DNA from: Bacteroidota bacterium
GTDB taxonomy: Bacteria; Bacteroidota; Rhodothermia; Rhodothermales; JAHQVL01
Length of the DNA: 37,657 nt
NCBI GenBank assembly: GCA_039111535.1
Contig: JBCCIM010000039.1
Location: forward strand, 1 to 37,657
Reading direction: 5' to 3'
Below are positions 1-10,100 of the stretch, in pieces. Both the position numbers and the translations under genes were made by a program. Position 1 is the first letter of the stretch. Every line of letters begins with the position of its first letter. The notes under the pieces are model-generated. The model searched no databases. It had not been told where the DNA came from and saw only the letters and a list, made by a program, of their open reading frames with translations.

Positions 1-246
1 GCAGTGCACAGATGGGACAAGCATGGCGAATCTGCTAAAAAAAAAAATCGCCCCTAGATCAGTAGCTGGATTGACAACATCGATTTCCAACATGCAAAAG
101 CTACCACGGCAATGCGTATGGGGCATAAATTTAACGAATTGGCATCTGGTCGATAGTCCTACCCACATATTCCCGTGTTTTGTAGATATTGGAAAGCCCT
201 ATCCAATCTATATCCCCTATTTTCTCACAACACAATCAGATCTACC
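1..246. other. Leader region with no gene recognised
   Basis: I see no convincing gene here. The short forward frames overlap the epimerase start and resemble no family I know. The stretch probably holds the epimerase promoter, but I cannot define one. Confidence 0.4.
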
Positions 247-1227
247 ATGGGGCGTACAGCTTTTGTCACTGGCGCAGATGGGTTTGTGGGACTGAACCTT
301 ACAAAAGAACTGCTCAAGCATGGATGGCAGGTGTTTGCGTTCTGTCTACCAGCATGCACATCTCCTCACCTGGAAGAAATGCGGGTAACGATTCTTCGTG
401 GAGACATTACGGACAAGCAATCCCTGCTTACAGCCTTCCCCGAACATGTTGATGCTGTTTTTCATCTGGCGGCAGACACGAGTTTGCGTTCGTCAGAGAA
501 CAAAAAGCAAAACAAGGTGAATGTATTGGGTACGCGCAATGTGGTGGAAGTCGCACTCGAAAAGAAGGCTGGGCGATTTATACATATGTCCTCCGTAGCT
601 GTGTTCGGCTTCCATGAGAGACACATCCATGAACAAACACCATCGAACGTCTACAACTCAAACATCAACTATTTCAAATCCAAAGCGCTGGCTGAAGAAG
701 AAGTGTTACGCGGCATAAATAACGGATTAGACGCTGTAATTTTGAGTCCGGGAAATATTATTGGCCCGTACGACACCAGCGGCTGGGCACAGATATTTAT
801 TAAAATAAAAGAAGATCAATTCTCCGGTATTGGAAATGGCGGGGGAAGTTTTTGTCACGTTTTTGAGGTTGCCAAAGTAATGCGTGAGGCCGTCGACAAA
901 GGCAAAACCGGGGAGCGGTATGTATTGGGGGGCGAAGACGCCAGCTTTCACGAGTTAGCCGTAAAAACACAGCAGCTTATTGGCGGCAACGTTCCTGACA
1001 AACCTGTTTCTTCAGCGATGATGCACCTCTTGAGCTGGATCGTCATCTTCTTCTGCACCCTACGCGGGAAAACACCGTTTTTGACACCAGAAATAGCAAC
1101 GTTATCTTCGAACTGGTTGTGCGTAGACGCAACAAAAGCCGAGCAAGAACTGGGCTATCGCAAGCACAGTCTGGAAGAGATGATACAGGATTCCTACCAG
1201 TGGTTGTCATCGCAGAATATCTGCTAA
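247..1227 (+). CDS. NAD(P)-dependent epimerase/dehydratase (extended SDR family)
   Basis: A cytoplasmic oxidoreductase of 326 residues, the usual length for extended SDRs. Residues 8-15 (TGADGFVG) form the Rossmann dinucleotide-binding loop. S115/S116 in HMSSVAVFG and Y142-x3-K146 in YFKSK supply the SDR catalytic Ser-Tyr-Lys. The LSPGNIIGP segment and a C-terminal VLGGEDASFHEL segment resemble the dihydroflavonol-reductase / 3-beta-HSD / sugar-epimerase branch. I start at the ATG at 247, because the glycine-rich strand normally begins within a few residues of the N-terminus. An upstream in-frame ATG at 175 would add 24 residues that look non-coding. The substrate cannot be told from sequence. 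The gene stands alone. A strong hairpin just downstream may end its transcript but fits the reverse-strand tRNA fragment better. Confidence 0.85.
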   Translation: MGRTAFVTGADGFVGLNLTKELLKHGWQVFAFCLPACTSPHLEEMRVTILRGDITDKQSLLTAFPEHVDAVFHLAADTSLRSSENKKQNKVNVLGTRNVVEVALEKKAGRFIHMSSVAVFGFHERHIHEQTPSNVYNSNINYFKSKALAEEEVLRGINNGLDAVILSPGNIIGPYDTSGWAQIFIKIKEDQFSGIGNGGGSFCHVFEVAKVMREAVDKGKTGERYVLGGEDASFHELAVKTQQLIGGNVPDKPVSSAMMHLLSWIVIFFCTLRGKTPFLTPEIATLSSNWLCVDATKAEQELGYRKHSLEEMIQDSYQWLSSQNIC

Positions 1228-1285
1228 CTGTACAACCTTTCAGATAGCAGGCAAGGAGAGGCTAGTGCGCTGCGCTATAAAACAA

Positions 1286-1319
1286 AAATCGACTTAAACA
1301 CCATCGTTTAAGTCGATTT
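1286..1319 (-). terminator. Strong hairpin terminator after the tRNA-Leu fragment
   Basis: A perfect 14-bp stem (1286-1299 with 1306-1319) encloses a 6-nt loop. Read on the reverse strand it is followed by a T-rich run, so it fits a terminator for reverse transcription coming from the tRNA fragment at 1326-1382. It may work in both directions and also end the epimerase transcript. Confidence 0.75.
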
Positions 1320-1325
1320 CCCAAT

Positions 1326-1382
1326 GTGCCCAAGAGAGGACTCGAACCTCCACGGGGTTGCCCCCACTACACCCTGCATGTA
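1326..1382 (-). pseudogene. 3' fragment of tRNA-Leu (candidate attachment-site remnant)
   Basis: This 57-nt stretch matches 4720-4776 at all but one position. The first 51 nt are identical; position 1377 is C where the intact copy has A. In tRNA sense it covers the 3' acceptor strand, T arm, variable arm and anticodon arm of the tRNA-Leu at 4721-4804, then stops matching, so the D arm and 5' acceptor strand are missing. The mismatch lies in the anticodon loop. Such 3' tRNA fragments are the usual footprint of tyrosine-recombinase insertion into tRNA genes. Confidence 0.85.
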
Positions 1383-1710
1383 AATCACCCGTGTTCAATC
1401 AGGTGTTTATGTTTTCAGATAGCTCACAGAATCAGCAGGATAGACCTTCACATCTAACATATGATGTTCGCCCTAATTCAATCAGATGATGTTCGCCCTA
1501 ATTCAATCAGATGATGCAGGGCACCCTGACAATAGCCCTGATCGCTTCAGGTTGCCGGCTTCTAACTTGGAGAAGTCTAATTAATTACTGTAAGGTTTTT
1601 AGATAGTATTGTACTTCCCGTCTTTAATCTATAAACGTAAACGGCCTCTTTCAGGGACAGACCATTATTGATAGGTGATAATAAGCAAAGCTCATACTGG
1701 TGGTTTTCGG
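1383..1710. other. Intergenic region with a tandem repeat
   Basis: No coding sequence is evident. The region is AT-rich and contains the 25-bp tandem repeat at 1461-1510. It lies between the tRNA-Leu fragment and the 3' end of the reverse-strand secreted protein gene. Confidence 0.6.
1461..1516. repeat. 25-bp tandem direct repeat, two copies plus a partial
   Basis: The unit beginning ATGATGTTCGCCC occupies 1461-1485 and is repeated exactly at 1486-1510. The first six bases of a third copy follow. Exact identity suggests a recent duplication. No function is evident. Confidence 0.9.
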
Positions 1711-2817
1711 CTAAAAGACCGTTATCTTTTCAAGATCTACAAACCGAGCAAGCACCCCCCAGCCACCCAATTCTTCAGTCACAGCAAAGACAATCTCATT
1801 TTCGCCCTGCTTTAGATCAAGAAACAAGCTGTCAAAGAATCCCACCGTTCCCTGGTAGCGATAGTCTCGAGACAAAAACTCACGTTGGCCATCATAAACG
1901 GCTTTTCCATTTACATAAATCCGTGCAATGTCACTGTAGCCAAATTCCAGCTGCTTGAGTTGCTCAATTTCAGAATGAACTATAAACTTAGCCAGTACGG
2001 TATTTTCTTCTTCATTGAGAACACCTACTCGTGCTAGATTCGCAACACCTGTAAACTCTGTATCCACATCTGACCAGGCTAAGTCTTCCAATCGCATGTG
2101 ATTCAATTCCAGGCCTAAGCGATTCTTTGCAAACGCATTGGATACTTCCCAGGATGAAACAACCTCTGGAGCAAGTTGAGGGACTTGAGTAGACTCGCCT
2201 ACAAACTGTATAGTGTTTGGCTGTGAGACAGTCACATTCGCGATACGTGTATCAGTTAGTATAGACCTAAATGCAATATAGCCTGCTACTGGATCTCGCC
2301 TCAGCTCGAACACCTCCAGAGCGGGGATCTTCATATTGTCGATGAAGACTTCCATACGAGCACCTTTAATAACCATCTTAATGTGCATCCACTCATTGTC
2401 CTTGTATTTGTAGTCAATAGAGTAATTAGGGCCTTGATAGAGCTGCCATCCATGAACACCGTTGTAGTTGGGGGTGTACTGGATTGCATCAGGATCGCCA
2501 GATCGATGCGGACGAAAATATAATTCTTCGTGATTGATATTATCGACCATGCGAAAAAACGTGAATACAAAGCCTCTTTGGGCACCAAAAGCGACATCAT
2601 ATTCGATGATTCCATCCTTCATCGAAATGCCCGGGAGTTCAGCAGTACTGCCGGGTGAAAGCAACAAGGCCTTAGCTCCCTTGTACTCCTCTATAGAATA
2701 TGTCCCGTCATAGGACCATTGCTCAGAATCAAAAGGGATGACTTCTTGCCCCTTTACCTGGGAAAAAATCATCAATAAAGGAACAAGGGCTAGTAGAGTT
2801 CTAATCATAAAAACCAA
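1711..2817 (-). CDS. Secreted protein with a ConA-like domain and a second beta-sandwich domain
   Basis: The product has 368 residues and an N-terminal signal peptide (about residues 1-23, ending near SQVKGQ), so it is exported. Residues ~50-195 look like a laminin-G/concanavalin-type sandwich of the kind seen in DUF1080/GH16-like secreted proteins. The clues are GIIEYDVAFG, FRMVDNINHEELYFRPH, WMHIKMVIKGARMEVFIDN and a late GYIAFRS strand. Residues ~220-368 resemble a galactose-binding-like jelly roll, with IYVNGKAVYDG and LDLKQGENEIVFAVTEELGGWG. No catalytic residues can be assigned, so carbohydrate binding is an inference. An internal Met at residue 5 is an alternative start. The gene lies within the segment bounded by the tRNA-Leu fragment and the intact tRNA-Leu. 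Confidence 0.75.
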   Translation of the reverse strand: MVFMIRTLLALVPLLMIFSQVKGQEVIPFDSEQWSYDGTYSIEEYKGAKALLLSPGSTAELPGISMKDGIIEYDVAFGAQRGFVFTFFRMVDNINHEELYFRPHRSGDPDAIQYTPNYNGVHGWQLYQGPNYSIDYKYKDNEWMHIKMVIKGARMEVFIDNMKIPALEVFELRRDPVAGYIAFRSILTDTRIANVTVSQPNTIQFVGESTQVPQLAPEVVSSWEVSNAFAKNRLGLELNHMRLEDLAWSDVDTEFTGVANLARVGVLNEEENTVLAKFIVHSEIEQLKQLEFGYSDIARIYVNGKAVYDGQREFLSRDYRYQGTVGFFDSLFLDLKQGENEIVFAVTEELGGWGVLARFVDLEKITVF

Positions 2818-3390
2818 TTTTCTTTGGCGTATTTAAGTGAGTGCATTGTCAGTGGATGACAGCTTTAAAAATCAATGATTCACAATCCTTCAAGCGGCTT
2901 ATTCTGTTGCTTGTATTAATCAGACGACCGCTAACCATTAACCTACTGCATCGCTCTTTTCTAATCTTGACGGTGTCAAACGATAACCTTTTTTCACTAG
3001 CAATGTATTTTGGGGAGATCGAATCTGTAGGTGCATTATTAATATTGCCCAACAAGGCATAAAGCAACTGAATAATGATCTAATGAAAAGAGATCAAAAA
3101 AAAGGTCATTAGAGGGAAAAACTTGTCAATTCGTAAGGTTAAATCTAACTTGAGAAGGCTTGGCCTTGGTAAGGCTTCCCGAAGTTCGAATGTTTTGCCT
3201 ACAATTTTCAACTGAGGATTTAATTGATCGCAACAGTAGAAGAGGTTCGCCCTTCACCCGCAGGCTGGAAGTCGCCTCGGAACATGATGCAACATGAAAC
3301 CCTAGAGGTTTAACGTACACCAGAACCTGAAGCATCCCAGAAACATACATGGGATTAAGCTCAATATTGCTTCACCCTAAGACCCACCAA
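2818..3390. other. Divergent intergenic region, no gene seen
   Basis: About 570 bases lie between the divergent secreted-protein and amidohydrolase genes. The left half is AT-rich. The short frames on both strands match nothing I recognise and have no start context. It presumably carries both promoters. Confidence 0.5.
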
Positions 3391-4407
3391 ATGAAAAAGC
3401 TTGCAATCATAGCATGTACAGCACTCCTATTGCTTTGTAACGCTGCACAGGCTCAACAGCCCAAGATCGATGTGCATGTTCATGCCATGTTGCCAACAGA
3501 CAATGGCCCACCTCCATTATTTGCATGCGTACCTGTAATCTCGTACTTACCTGCTCCAAATACGGCTAGTGAATGGCCGCAGCAATTCATGCATGCGCTC
3601 AAGAATCCGGCATGTGACGATCCCATTCCGATACCAGAAACCCCTGAAGCGCTAATGCGGGCTACCATTGTAGAGCTCGAAGCCAACAACGCCGTCGGCA
3701 TTTTAAGTGGTCCCCCAGATCGTGTTAATCTCTGGAAAGAGGCAGCACCGGATCGGTTTATCAAGAGCCTGCAACTCAATATACTGAGAGACCCCTATTC
3801 CGCTGAAGATGCACGAGCGTATTTCGCCGATGGTGGTTTTTTAGTTCTGGGTGAGGTCACCAACCAGTACATTGGGATCGGCCCGAATGACCCGCGCATG
3901 ATGCCCTATTGGGCGATGACTGAAGAAATGGATATACCAGTACAGATCCATATGGGCAGCGGCCCCCCAGGCGCGGGCGCCCTTGTACCGGATTTCCTTG
4001 TTGCAGCAGGTAACCCGTTGCTCCTCGAGCCAGTACTTGCAGAGCACCCAAACCTCCGGATTTCGATCATGCACATGGCGGAAGGGTTCAATGACGAATT
4101 GGTCATGATGCTTTGGACCTATCCACAATTGTATGTAGATATCGGCGGGATTATGTGGGGTAAGGGTATCGAATACTTTTACGGTCAGCTTGAGGACCTT
4201 GTAAACGCAGGGTTTTCGAACCGCTTGATGTTTGGTGCTGACGCCATGACTTGGCCGGGTCTGATTACTCGCTCACTCGAAATCATGGAAAACGCAGACT
4301 TTCTCAGTGAAGCCCAGAAGCAAGACATATACTTCAATAATGCGGTGCGCTTCTTTGGTCTAGATTCAGAAGAAATGAAGCGTCGCGCCTTGGGCAAGAA
4401 ACCATAA
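3391..4407 (+). CDS. Secreted amidohydrolase (amidohydrolase-2 type TIM barrel)
   Basis: A metal-dependent hydrolase or decarboxylase of 338 residues. A signal peptide of about 21 residues (MKKLAIIACTALLLLCNA, cut near AQA-Q) predicts export, which is less common for this family. H29 and H31 in DVHVHA are the first-strand metal ligands. H187 (QIHMGSG), H228 (IMHMAEG) and D284 (FGADAM) fit the remaining active-site positions. I chose the ATG at 3391 because it begins the signal peptide directly; an earlier ATG at 3349 would bury it behind 14 residues. The substrate is unknown. The gene lies between the tRNA-Leu fragment and the intact tRNA-Leu, so it may have arrived on an inserted segment. 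Confidence 0.85.
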   Translation: MKKLAIIACTALLLLCNAAQAQQPKIDVHVHAMLPTDNGPPPLFACVPVISYLPAPNTASEWPQQFMHALKNPACDDPIPIPETPEALMRATIVELEANNAVGILSGPPDRVNLWKEAAPDRFIKSLQLNILRDPYSAEDARAYFADGGFLVLGEVTNQYIGIGPNDPRMMPYWAMTEEMDIPVQIHMGSGPPGAGALVPDFLVAAGNPLLLEPVLAEHPNLRISIMHMAEGFNDELVMMLWTYPQLYVDIGGIMWGKGIEYFYGQLEDLVNAGFSNRLMFGADAMTWPGLITRSLEIMENADFLSEAQKQDIYFNNAVRFFGLDSEEMKRRALGKKP

Positions 4408-4678
4408 GACGCCACAAAACAATATGCTCTCCGGAATCGGGACGTGAGATCAACCAAAAAAAGGTGAAGAGCAAAGCCCACTTTTATATCCCTGAAATGC
4501 TAAAGCTTAATGCACAACCACTATGTTGAGTACAGGTATCACAAGAGGTCATTGATCTCCTCACTGACACCATAGTGCTATCCAGGAAGTCTTCAGGAAA
4601 GACTCAAATTGCACAGCTACCCTGACGTTTTAGAAATGCACTACTGTCAGCCACAGAAATAGAAATTTCCCAAAACGC
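4408..4678. other. Intergenic region, nothing recognised
   Basis: This stretch follows the amidohydrolase stop and runs to the tRNA-Leu terminator. I see no convincing coding sequence or repeat. Confidence 0.5.
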
Positions 4679-4714
4679 AAAAAACGGCCAAATCCGATCA
4701 GATTCGCCGTTTTT
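4679..4714 (-). terminator. Terminator of tRNA-Leu
   Basis: The hairpin pairs AAAAACGG and AAATC on one side with GATT and CCGTTTTT on the other. On the reverse strand it sits six bases past the tRNA 3' end and finishes in a T run. Confidence 0.8.
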
Positions 4715-4720
4715 CTGAAG

Positions 4721-4804
4721 TGCCCAAGAGAGGACTCGAACCTCCACGGGGTTGCCCCCACTACACCCTGAATGTAGCGCGTCTACCAATTCCGCCACTT
4801 GGGC
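4721..4804 (-). tRNA. tRNA-Leu (anticodon CAG)
   Basis: Read on the reverse strand, the acceptor strands GCCCAAG and CTTGGGC pair. The D arm contains AATTGGTAGAC. The anticodon stem CTACA/TGTAG encloses loop TTCAGGG, giving anticodon CAG. A long variable arm (GGGGGCAACCCC) marks a class II tRNA, and the T loop is TTCGAGT. The discriminator is A and no CCA is encoded. The 84-nt length fits tRNA-Leu. Confidence 0.97.
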
Positions 4805-5077
4805 AAGGCTGCATTTTTTGCAAGTGACCGCTCTAACGCACAATTTGCAATCCGGATTCCACCCGCCGGCAAAAATCTGCGCCCGTTGCGTATATTCGGA
4901 TACACAAATACGAATTAAGGGTAGCGTTTAATGCCGATTTTCGAGTGCCGAATGCCGAGTGATTTATTTTTTGCGTTTCTGTCTTCAGAAACCTCGACCG
5001 GAACGGCAAATCCGTAACTGGGATGTTCTACCCTTAATCTGCAATACTTACTAAAATTGACTTGAGCATCCGATTCT
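4805..5077. other. Intergenic region with a degenerate GCCGA-type repeat
   Basis: It holds a short imperfect repeat near 4931-4962 (CGAGTGCCGAATGCCGAGTG). A related sequence lies past the next gene near 6967-6996. Otherwise there is only the presumed promoter of the M1 peptidase. Confidence 0.4.
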
Positions 5078-6964
5078 ATGTATCGCCGGCTACTTTCCTG
5101 CTTCTTTGCTTTCTGCCTCTTTCTCCCCACAGCTGTTGCCCAACGCCCCGTGCCCTATCCCGTATTCACCACCCCGCAATTTGACCAGGCCGTAGCCAAC
5201 GGCACACGCAACCTCGACGGTACACCCGGCACAAACTACTGGACCAACACCGCCTCCTACTCCATCGAAGCCGCGCTAATGCCGGATAGCGCATTTGTTG
5301 TGGGTGACGTGATTGCTACCTACACAAACAACAGTCCTGACACACTCGACACTATCGTCATGCACCTGCGGCAAAACCTGCACAAAGCCGGCGCAGTACG
5401 CAACCGCCCGCAGCAGCTCACTGGCGGCATGGATGTACAAAACGTTACCGTCGATTACAGCCCCGCAGACTACGACATCAACGGTACCCTCATGTACCTC
5501 GCGCTGGAAAAACCGCTACTCCCGGATAGCAGTTTACTCGTGGGCATGCACTGGACCTTCAAAATCCCAGAGCCCGGCGCGCCCCGCATGGGTGGAGATG
5601 GTGAGGTCTTCTTTGTCGCCTACTGGTACCCGCAATTTGCCATGTATGACGACCTCCGCGGCTGGAAAGCAGATCAATACATGGGCAATGGCGAGTTTTA
5701 CATGGGCTTCGCAGATTACGACGTACACCTGACCGCCCCCGCCGGCTGGGTCATGGCGGCTACCGGTACGCTACAAAATCCAATGGCAACGCTTTCTGAT
5801 TCATCTCAGGCTCGACTTGCGCGCGCAAGCCGGACGCGAGACATTGTGTCGATGCTGAGTGCTGACGAAGTGGCTTCCGGCTTTTCTGCCACACAACCCG
5901 GTGGTGTTGTAACCTGGCACTACAAAGCAGAGCAGGTCCGCGACTTCGCGTTTGGCACCTCCAATGCTTACGCCTGGGACGCTACCAGTGCGCTTGCCGG
6001 CGATGTAGACGGCGACGGTGCCATGGACACCACCATGATCCACGCCTTCTATCGCCCCGGTAAAGCTGCCTGGCCCCGCGGCGCTGAGTTCACGCAATAC
6101 TCCGTGGAATTTATGGCCGACAAATTCTTCCCTTACCCCTATCCACACATGACCGCCATGGAAGGCGTTGTTGGTGGCGGGATGGAATTCCCGATGATGA
6201 CCCACATCGGTGGCAACCGAACCGACCAGTCGCTCTTCAGCGTCACGCTCCACGAAGTGGCCCACATGTGGTTTCCCATGATTGTCGGACAGGATGAAAA
6301 AGCGTACACCTGGATGGACGAAGGCCTTACCTCCTTCAACACAAACGAAGGCAAAGCTGCTTTCTGGAACGACTCGACGCAGTGGCTACCATCCAAACAA
6401 TCGTACTACCGCATTGCCGGCACCGGCGATGAGGCCCCCTCCATGCGTCATGGTGACCAGTATCCTTACGGCACCGCTGCACGTGGCATTGCCTCCTATC
6501 GCAAGCCGGCAGTAGCCTTGCACGCCCTCCGTGGCCTGATCGGTGAAGAAGCGTTCATGCACGCCTACCGCACCTACGCAGCGCGTTGGATGTGGAAACA
6601 CGCTACCCCCTACGATTTCTTCAATACGTTTGAAGATGTGCTCGGCCAGGATCTCGACTGGTTCTGGACACCCATGTTCTTCGAAACCTGGACGCTCGAC
6701 CACGCCATAAAAGATGTGGCAGCAGATGAAAATGGCGTAACGGTTATGCTGGAAGATAGAGGCCTAACCCCAATGCCCCTCCCCGTGCGGTTAACCTATA
6801 AAGATGGCAACGTTGAAGAAGGCGTCGTCTCGCTCGACACCTGGCTTTCTGGCAACCGCGAAGCCCAACTCACTTTCCCCGCCGGCGAAATCCAAAAAGT
6901 AGAAATCGACCCCGGCCTCTTCCTCCCCGATGTCGACCGCTCCAACAATACCTGGCAGCCGTAG
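5078..6964 (+). CDS. Secreted M1 family zinc metallopeptidase
   Basis: A zinc-dependent aminopeptidase-type protease of 628 residues, exported by a signal peptide of about 21 residues (cut near VAQ-R). H392-E393-x-x-H396 (HEVAH) with E415 (WMDEGLTSF) gives the exact HExxH-x18-E zinc site of family M1. GGMEFP at about residues 367-372 is the counterpart of the GAMEN exopeptidase motif, with E370 expected to bind the substrate N-terminus. Residues ~40-270 are the N-terminal beta domain and ~275-540 the catalytic domain. A short beta domain ends the protein, and I see no sorting tail. It probably trims peptides in the periplasm or outside the cell. The gene appears monocistronic. Confidence 0.93.
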   Translation: MYRRLLSCFFAFCLFLPTAVAQRPVPYPVFTTPQFDQAVANGTRNLDGTPGTNYWTNTASYSIEAALMPDSAFVVGDVIATYTNNSPDTLDTIVMHLRQNLHKAGAVRNRPQQLTGGMDVQNVTVDYSPADYDINGTLMYLALEKPLLPDSSLLVGMHWTFKIPEPGAPRMGGDGEVFFVAYWYPQFAMYDDLRGWKADQYMGNGEFYMGFADYDVHLTAPAGWVMAATGTLQNPMATLSDSSQARLARASRTRDIVSMLSADEVASGFSATQPGGVVTWHYKAEQVRDFAFGTSNAYAWDATSALAGDVDGDGAMDTTMIHAFYRPGKAAWPRGAEFTQYSVEFMADKFFPYPYPHMTAMEGVVGGGMEFPMMTHIGGNRTDQSLFSVTLHEVAHMWFPMIVGQDEKAYTWMDEGLTSFNTNEGKAAFWNDSTQWLPSKQSYYRIAGTGDEAPSMRHGDQYPYGTAARGIASYRKPAVALHALRGLIGEEAFMHAYRTYAARWMWKHATPYDFFNTFEDVLGQDLDWFWTPMFFETWTLDHAIKDVAADENGVTVMLEDRGLTPMPLPVRLTYKDGNVEEGVVSLDTWLSGNREAQLTFPAGEIQKVEIDPGLFLPDVDRSNNTWQP

Positions 6965-7109
6965 GGAATATCGAGCACCGAATTTAGAATGTCGAAGTGA
7001 TCCCCCAATAACCTCCAACCAGCGACGTTCAACCTTAAACCCACCCTTAAATAGCCGATACCCGGTGTGCATAGAATCGCGTAGTTGATTTCAAACTGTA
7101 CACTAATTC

Positions 7110-10100
7110 ATGGGGACCTCAGCACAGGGGAAGGATTTTGCAAGGCGTATTGGCCTCTGCATCGTGGCATGTCTATTGGCATGGCCGGCCGCCTTCGCTG
7201 TGTCCCAGCCCTATCTCACGCACAACTATGCCATCGAAGAAGGCCTTATCCAGTCGCAAGCCGCAGCCATTCATCAGGACCAAGCCGGCTATTTGTGGAT
7301 CGGCACAATCGGCGGCCTCAGCCGGTTTGACGGCCTTGAGTTCAGGAACTTCACCATTGCAGAAGGCCTCATCAACAACCGCATCTCCGCTCTCGCCGAA
7401 GACAGCAGGGGTGCACTATGGATAGGCACACTGAACGGCATCACGGTCATGGAGAAAGGGAATTTCACCCACATGACCACAGAGGAAGGCCTGCTCGATA
7501 ACACCATCAATGCGCTTCATTATGCAAGGGACGGGACCATGTGGATCGCAACGCAATCCGGCCTCTCCCAATACGACGGCGCTAAATTCAAACATTTCAC
7601 CCAGGCGGAAGGCCTCAGCGCCGATAACGTAATCGACATCGAGGAAGACCAGGATGGCAACCTGTGGCTGGCAACTGTCAACGGCATCTGCCACAAAAAA
7701 GCCTCAAAATTCACCTGCTACGGCATCGAAAATGGCATTCCATCCCCTTTTGTTGCTGATATCCTGGTTGACAGCCGGCAACGCATCTGGGTAGCCACAA
7801 GCGGCGGCGTTGCGCTGCTATCTACCGACGGACTGAATCAGTTTGTACGACGCAATGATTTACCTTTCCAACAGGCAGATGTATTGCTGGAAGATCAGCA
7901 AGGATTTATCTGGATCGGCGCTCGAGCAGGTGTTTTACGTCTCGATAACAATGGCATGCTTACGCATAAATGGGACCAGGGCGACTGGATCACCATCTCT
8001 CTGTTTGAAGACTCGGAACACAACGTTTGGGCCGGCACCTCTGGCAGGGGTATCGTAAAATTCCAACAGACGGCGTTCTCTCACATGAACCCGGCCTGGC
8101 ATTTACCAAACGATGTCTACCTTGCAGCTTATCAGGATGACGCGCTCGCTTACTGGTTTGGCGGCATGGTCAGCGGACTGTACAAAGTAGATAGCACAGG
8201 TGTAGAGCACTTTGATCCTACGACATACCCGGCCCTCCAACATGTACGCACCATTGCACAGGATTCAGCCGGCAACATCTGGGCCGGCGGGGCTGGTGGC
8301 GCCAGTGTTTATGATGGGAAATCGGTCAAAACTTATTCTACAAATAACGGACTCATCAATCCGTATGTCTATAGCATCCGACCAGACAACGCCGGGCGCG
8401 TCTGGATTGGCACCGGCAATGGCCTACACGTCTTTGAAAGGGATTCTATTCGCGTAATCGATCTCGAGGTGGGGAGGAATAGAAGAACTGTATATACCTT
8501 GCAGGCCGGAAATGACAATAAAATGTGGATCGGTACAACCGAAGGCTTGATGTACCATGACACTGAAGGCTTGCATAAAATTGCCTCCACCAGCAAACGC
8601 CCCATCACAACCATCCTGCCAGACAACAGCGGTGACTTGTGGCTCGGCACACTGGGCTATGGCGTATTGCGGTACCGCCCAAGCACGGGCGCACTGGTTG
8701 ATTCGCTCAGCGTATCCGACGGACTCAACGGCAGCACCGTGTATTTCACCGAATTTGACGGCGCCGGCGATCTCTGGGTAGGGACAAGCCGGGGGGTCAA
8801 TCATGTGAATATGGACGACTACTGGATGTCCGATATCAAAACCACCCGGTCCTTCGGGAAAAATGAAGGCATTGTCGGTGTAGAAACCAACATGAATGCC
8901 GCAACCATGGATAACGAGGGGCGCTTGTGGTTTGGGACGATTGATGCCATCATGCAATACGATGCCACGGCACGGCCGATCAACGAAACGCCTCCCAAAG
9001 TGCATTTAACAGATGTACGGCTTTATCTGGAAGAAATCGACCTCCACGACTTTATAACGGACAGTCCGCAACACGAAGCAGATTTTGCTTTTGCCCACGA
9101 TGAAAATCACCTCACCTTCGATTTTCAGGGATTGAGCTTCACGGCCCCTGAACTTGTGCGGTATCAGTACCGGATGTCTGGATTTGACAAAGACTGGCAG
9201 CCCTTGACTGCCGGCCGCGTGGCAACCTATGCAAACCTGCCCGCAGGTAACTACATGTTTGAAGTCTCAGCCGTTAACGGTGATGGGACCATGTCTGCAA
9301 CGCCGGCTTCGTTGCAATTTGCCGTGACGCCCCCGTTTTGGAAGACTGCGTGGTTCTTAACCCTTGCTGTGTTTGGGGCAATCCTTGGCGTTGTTGGGGT
9401 TGTCCAGTTACGCACCAGAAACCTGAACCGGCGCCGGCTTGCGCTGGAAGAAACCGTTGCCACACGCACCGTCGACCTCAAGGCAACCCACGCCAAACTT
9501 GTAGAAGCCCAGGAAGAAGCACTGCAGGCAGCCAAATCAAGGTCAGCGTTTATGTCGACCCTCACACACGAGTTGCGCACGCCCATGAATGGTATCCTGG
9601 GGATGACGCAAGTGCTACAGGTGACTTCGCTGGATGAAGAGCAAAAAGACTGCGCAGATACCATCATGAATTGCAGCACCATGATGATGGATCTGGTGGA
9701 AAACCTGCTCACTTTTGCCGATTTGGCCGCCGGCAAACGGACTGTAGCGCACGCGCCTTTTGATGTCCGCCACCTGCTAAACGAAGTGGTGGCAGCTTAT
9801 GCACCGCAGGCGAACAAAAAGGGCATGGAGATCCGCTGCTACGCCCCCCCGGTCCTTCCAAGGCAAATAGAAAGCGACCGCGAGCACATACGGCAAGTGT
9901 TACAGCACCTGCTCTCCAACGCGGTGAAGTTTACCCAGAGCGGTGTAATCTATGTGGAGGCAAAGCTTGAAAAGCAGGATGCGGCCGCACCCAACATGAT
10001 TCTGTCGGTGCATGATACAGGGATTGGGATGGAAAAACACCAACTGAAAGGGGTGTTTGATGCGTTCTCGCAAGTGGACAGCAGCGCCACCCGTCAATTT

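Noticed and set aside
3092-3110. Near-identical 19-base match to 31737-31755 (A-rich run followed by GGTCATTA)
   Set aside because: It is mostly a homopolymer run with a short shared tail in unrelated contexts, so chance similarity is likely.
4604-4843. Reverse-strand 79-residue open frame
   Set aside because: It is a shadow of tRNA-Leu; its AELVDAL segment is what the tRNA sequence gives when translated.
5801-6265. Long reverse-strand frames inside the M1 peptidase, and similar ones in the sensor kinase and target 1
   Set aside because: They lie opposite strongly supported genes and have no recognisable motifs. GC-rich coding DNA commonly leaves such frames open.
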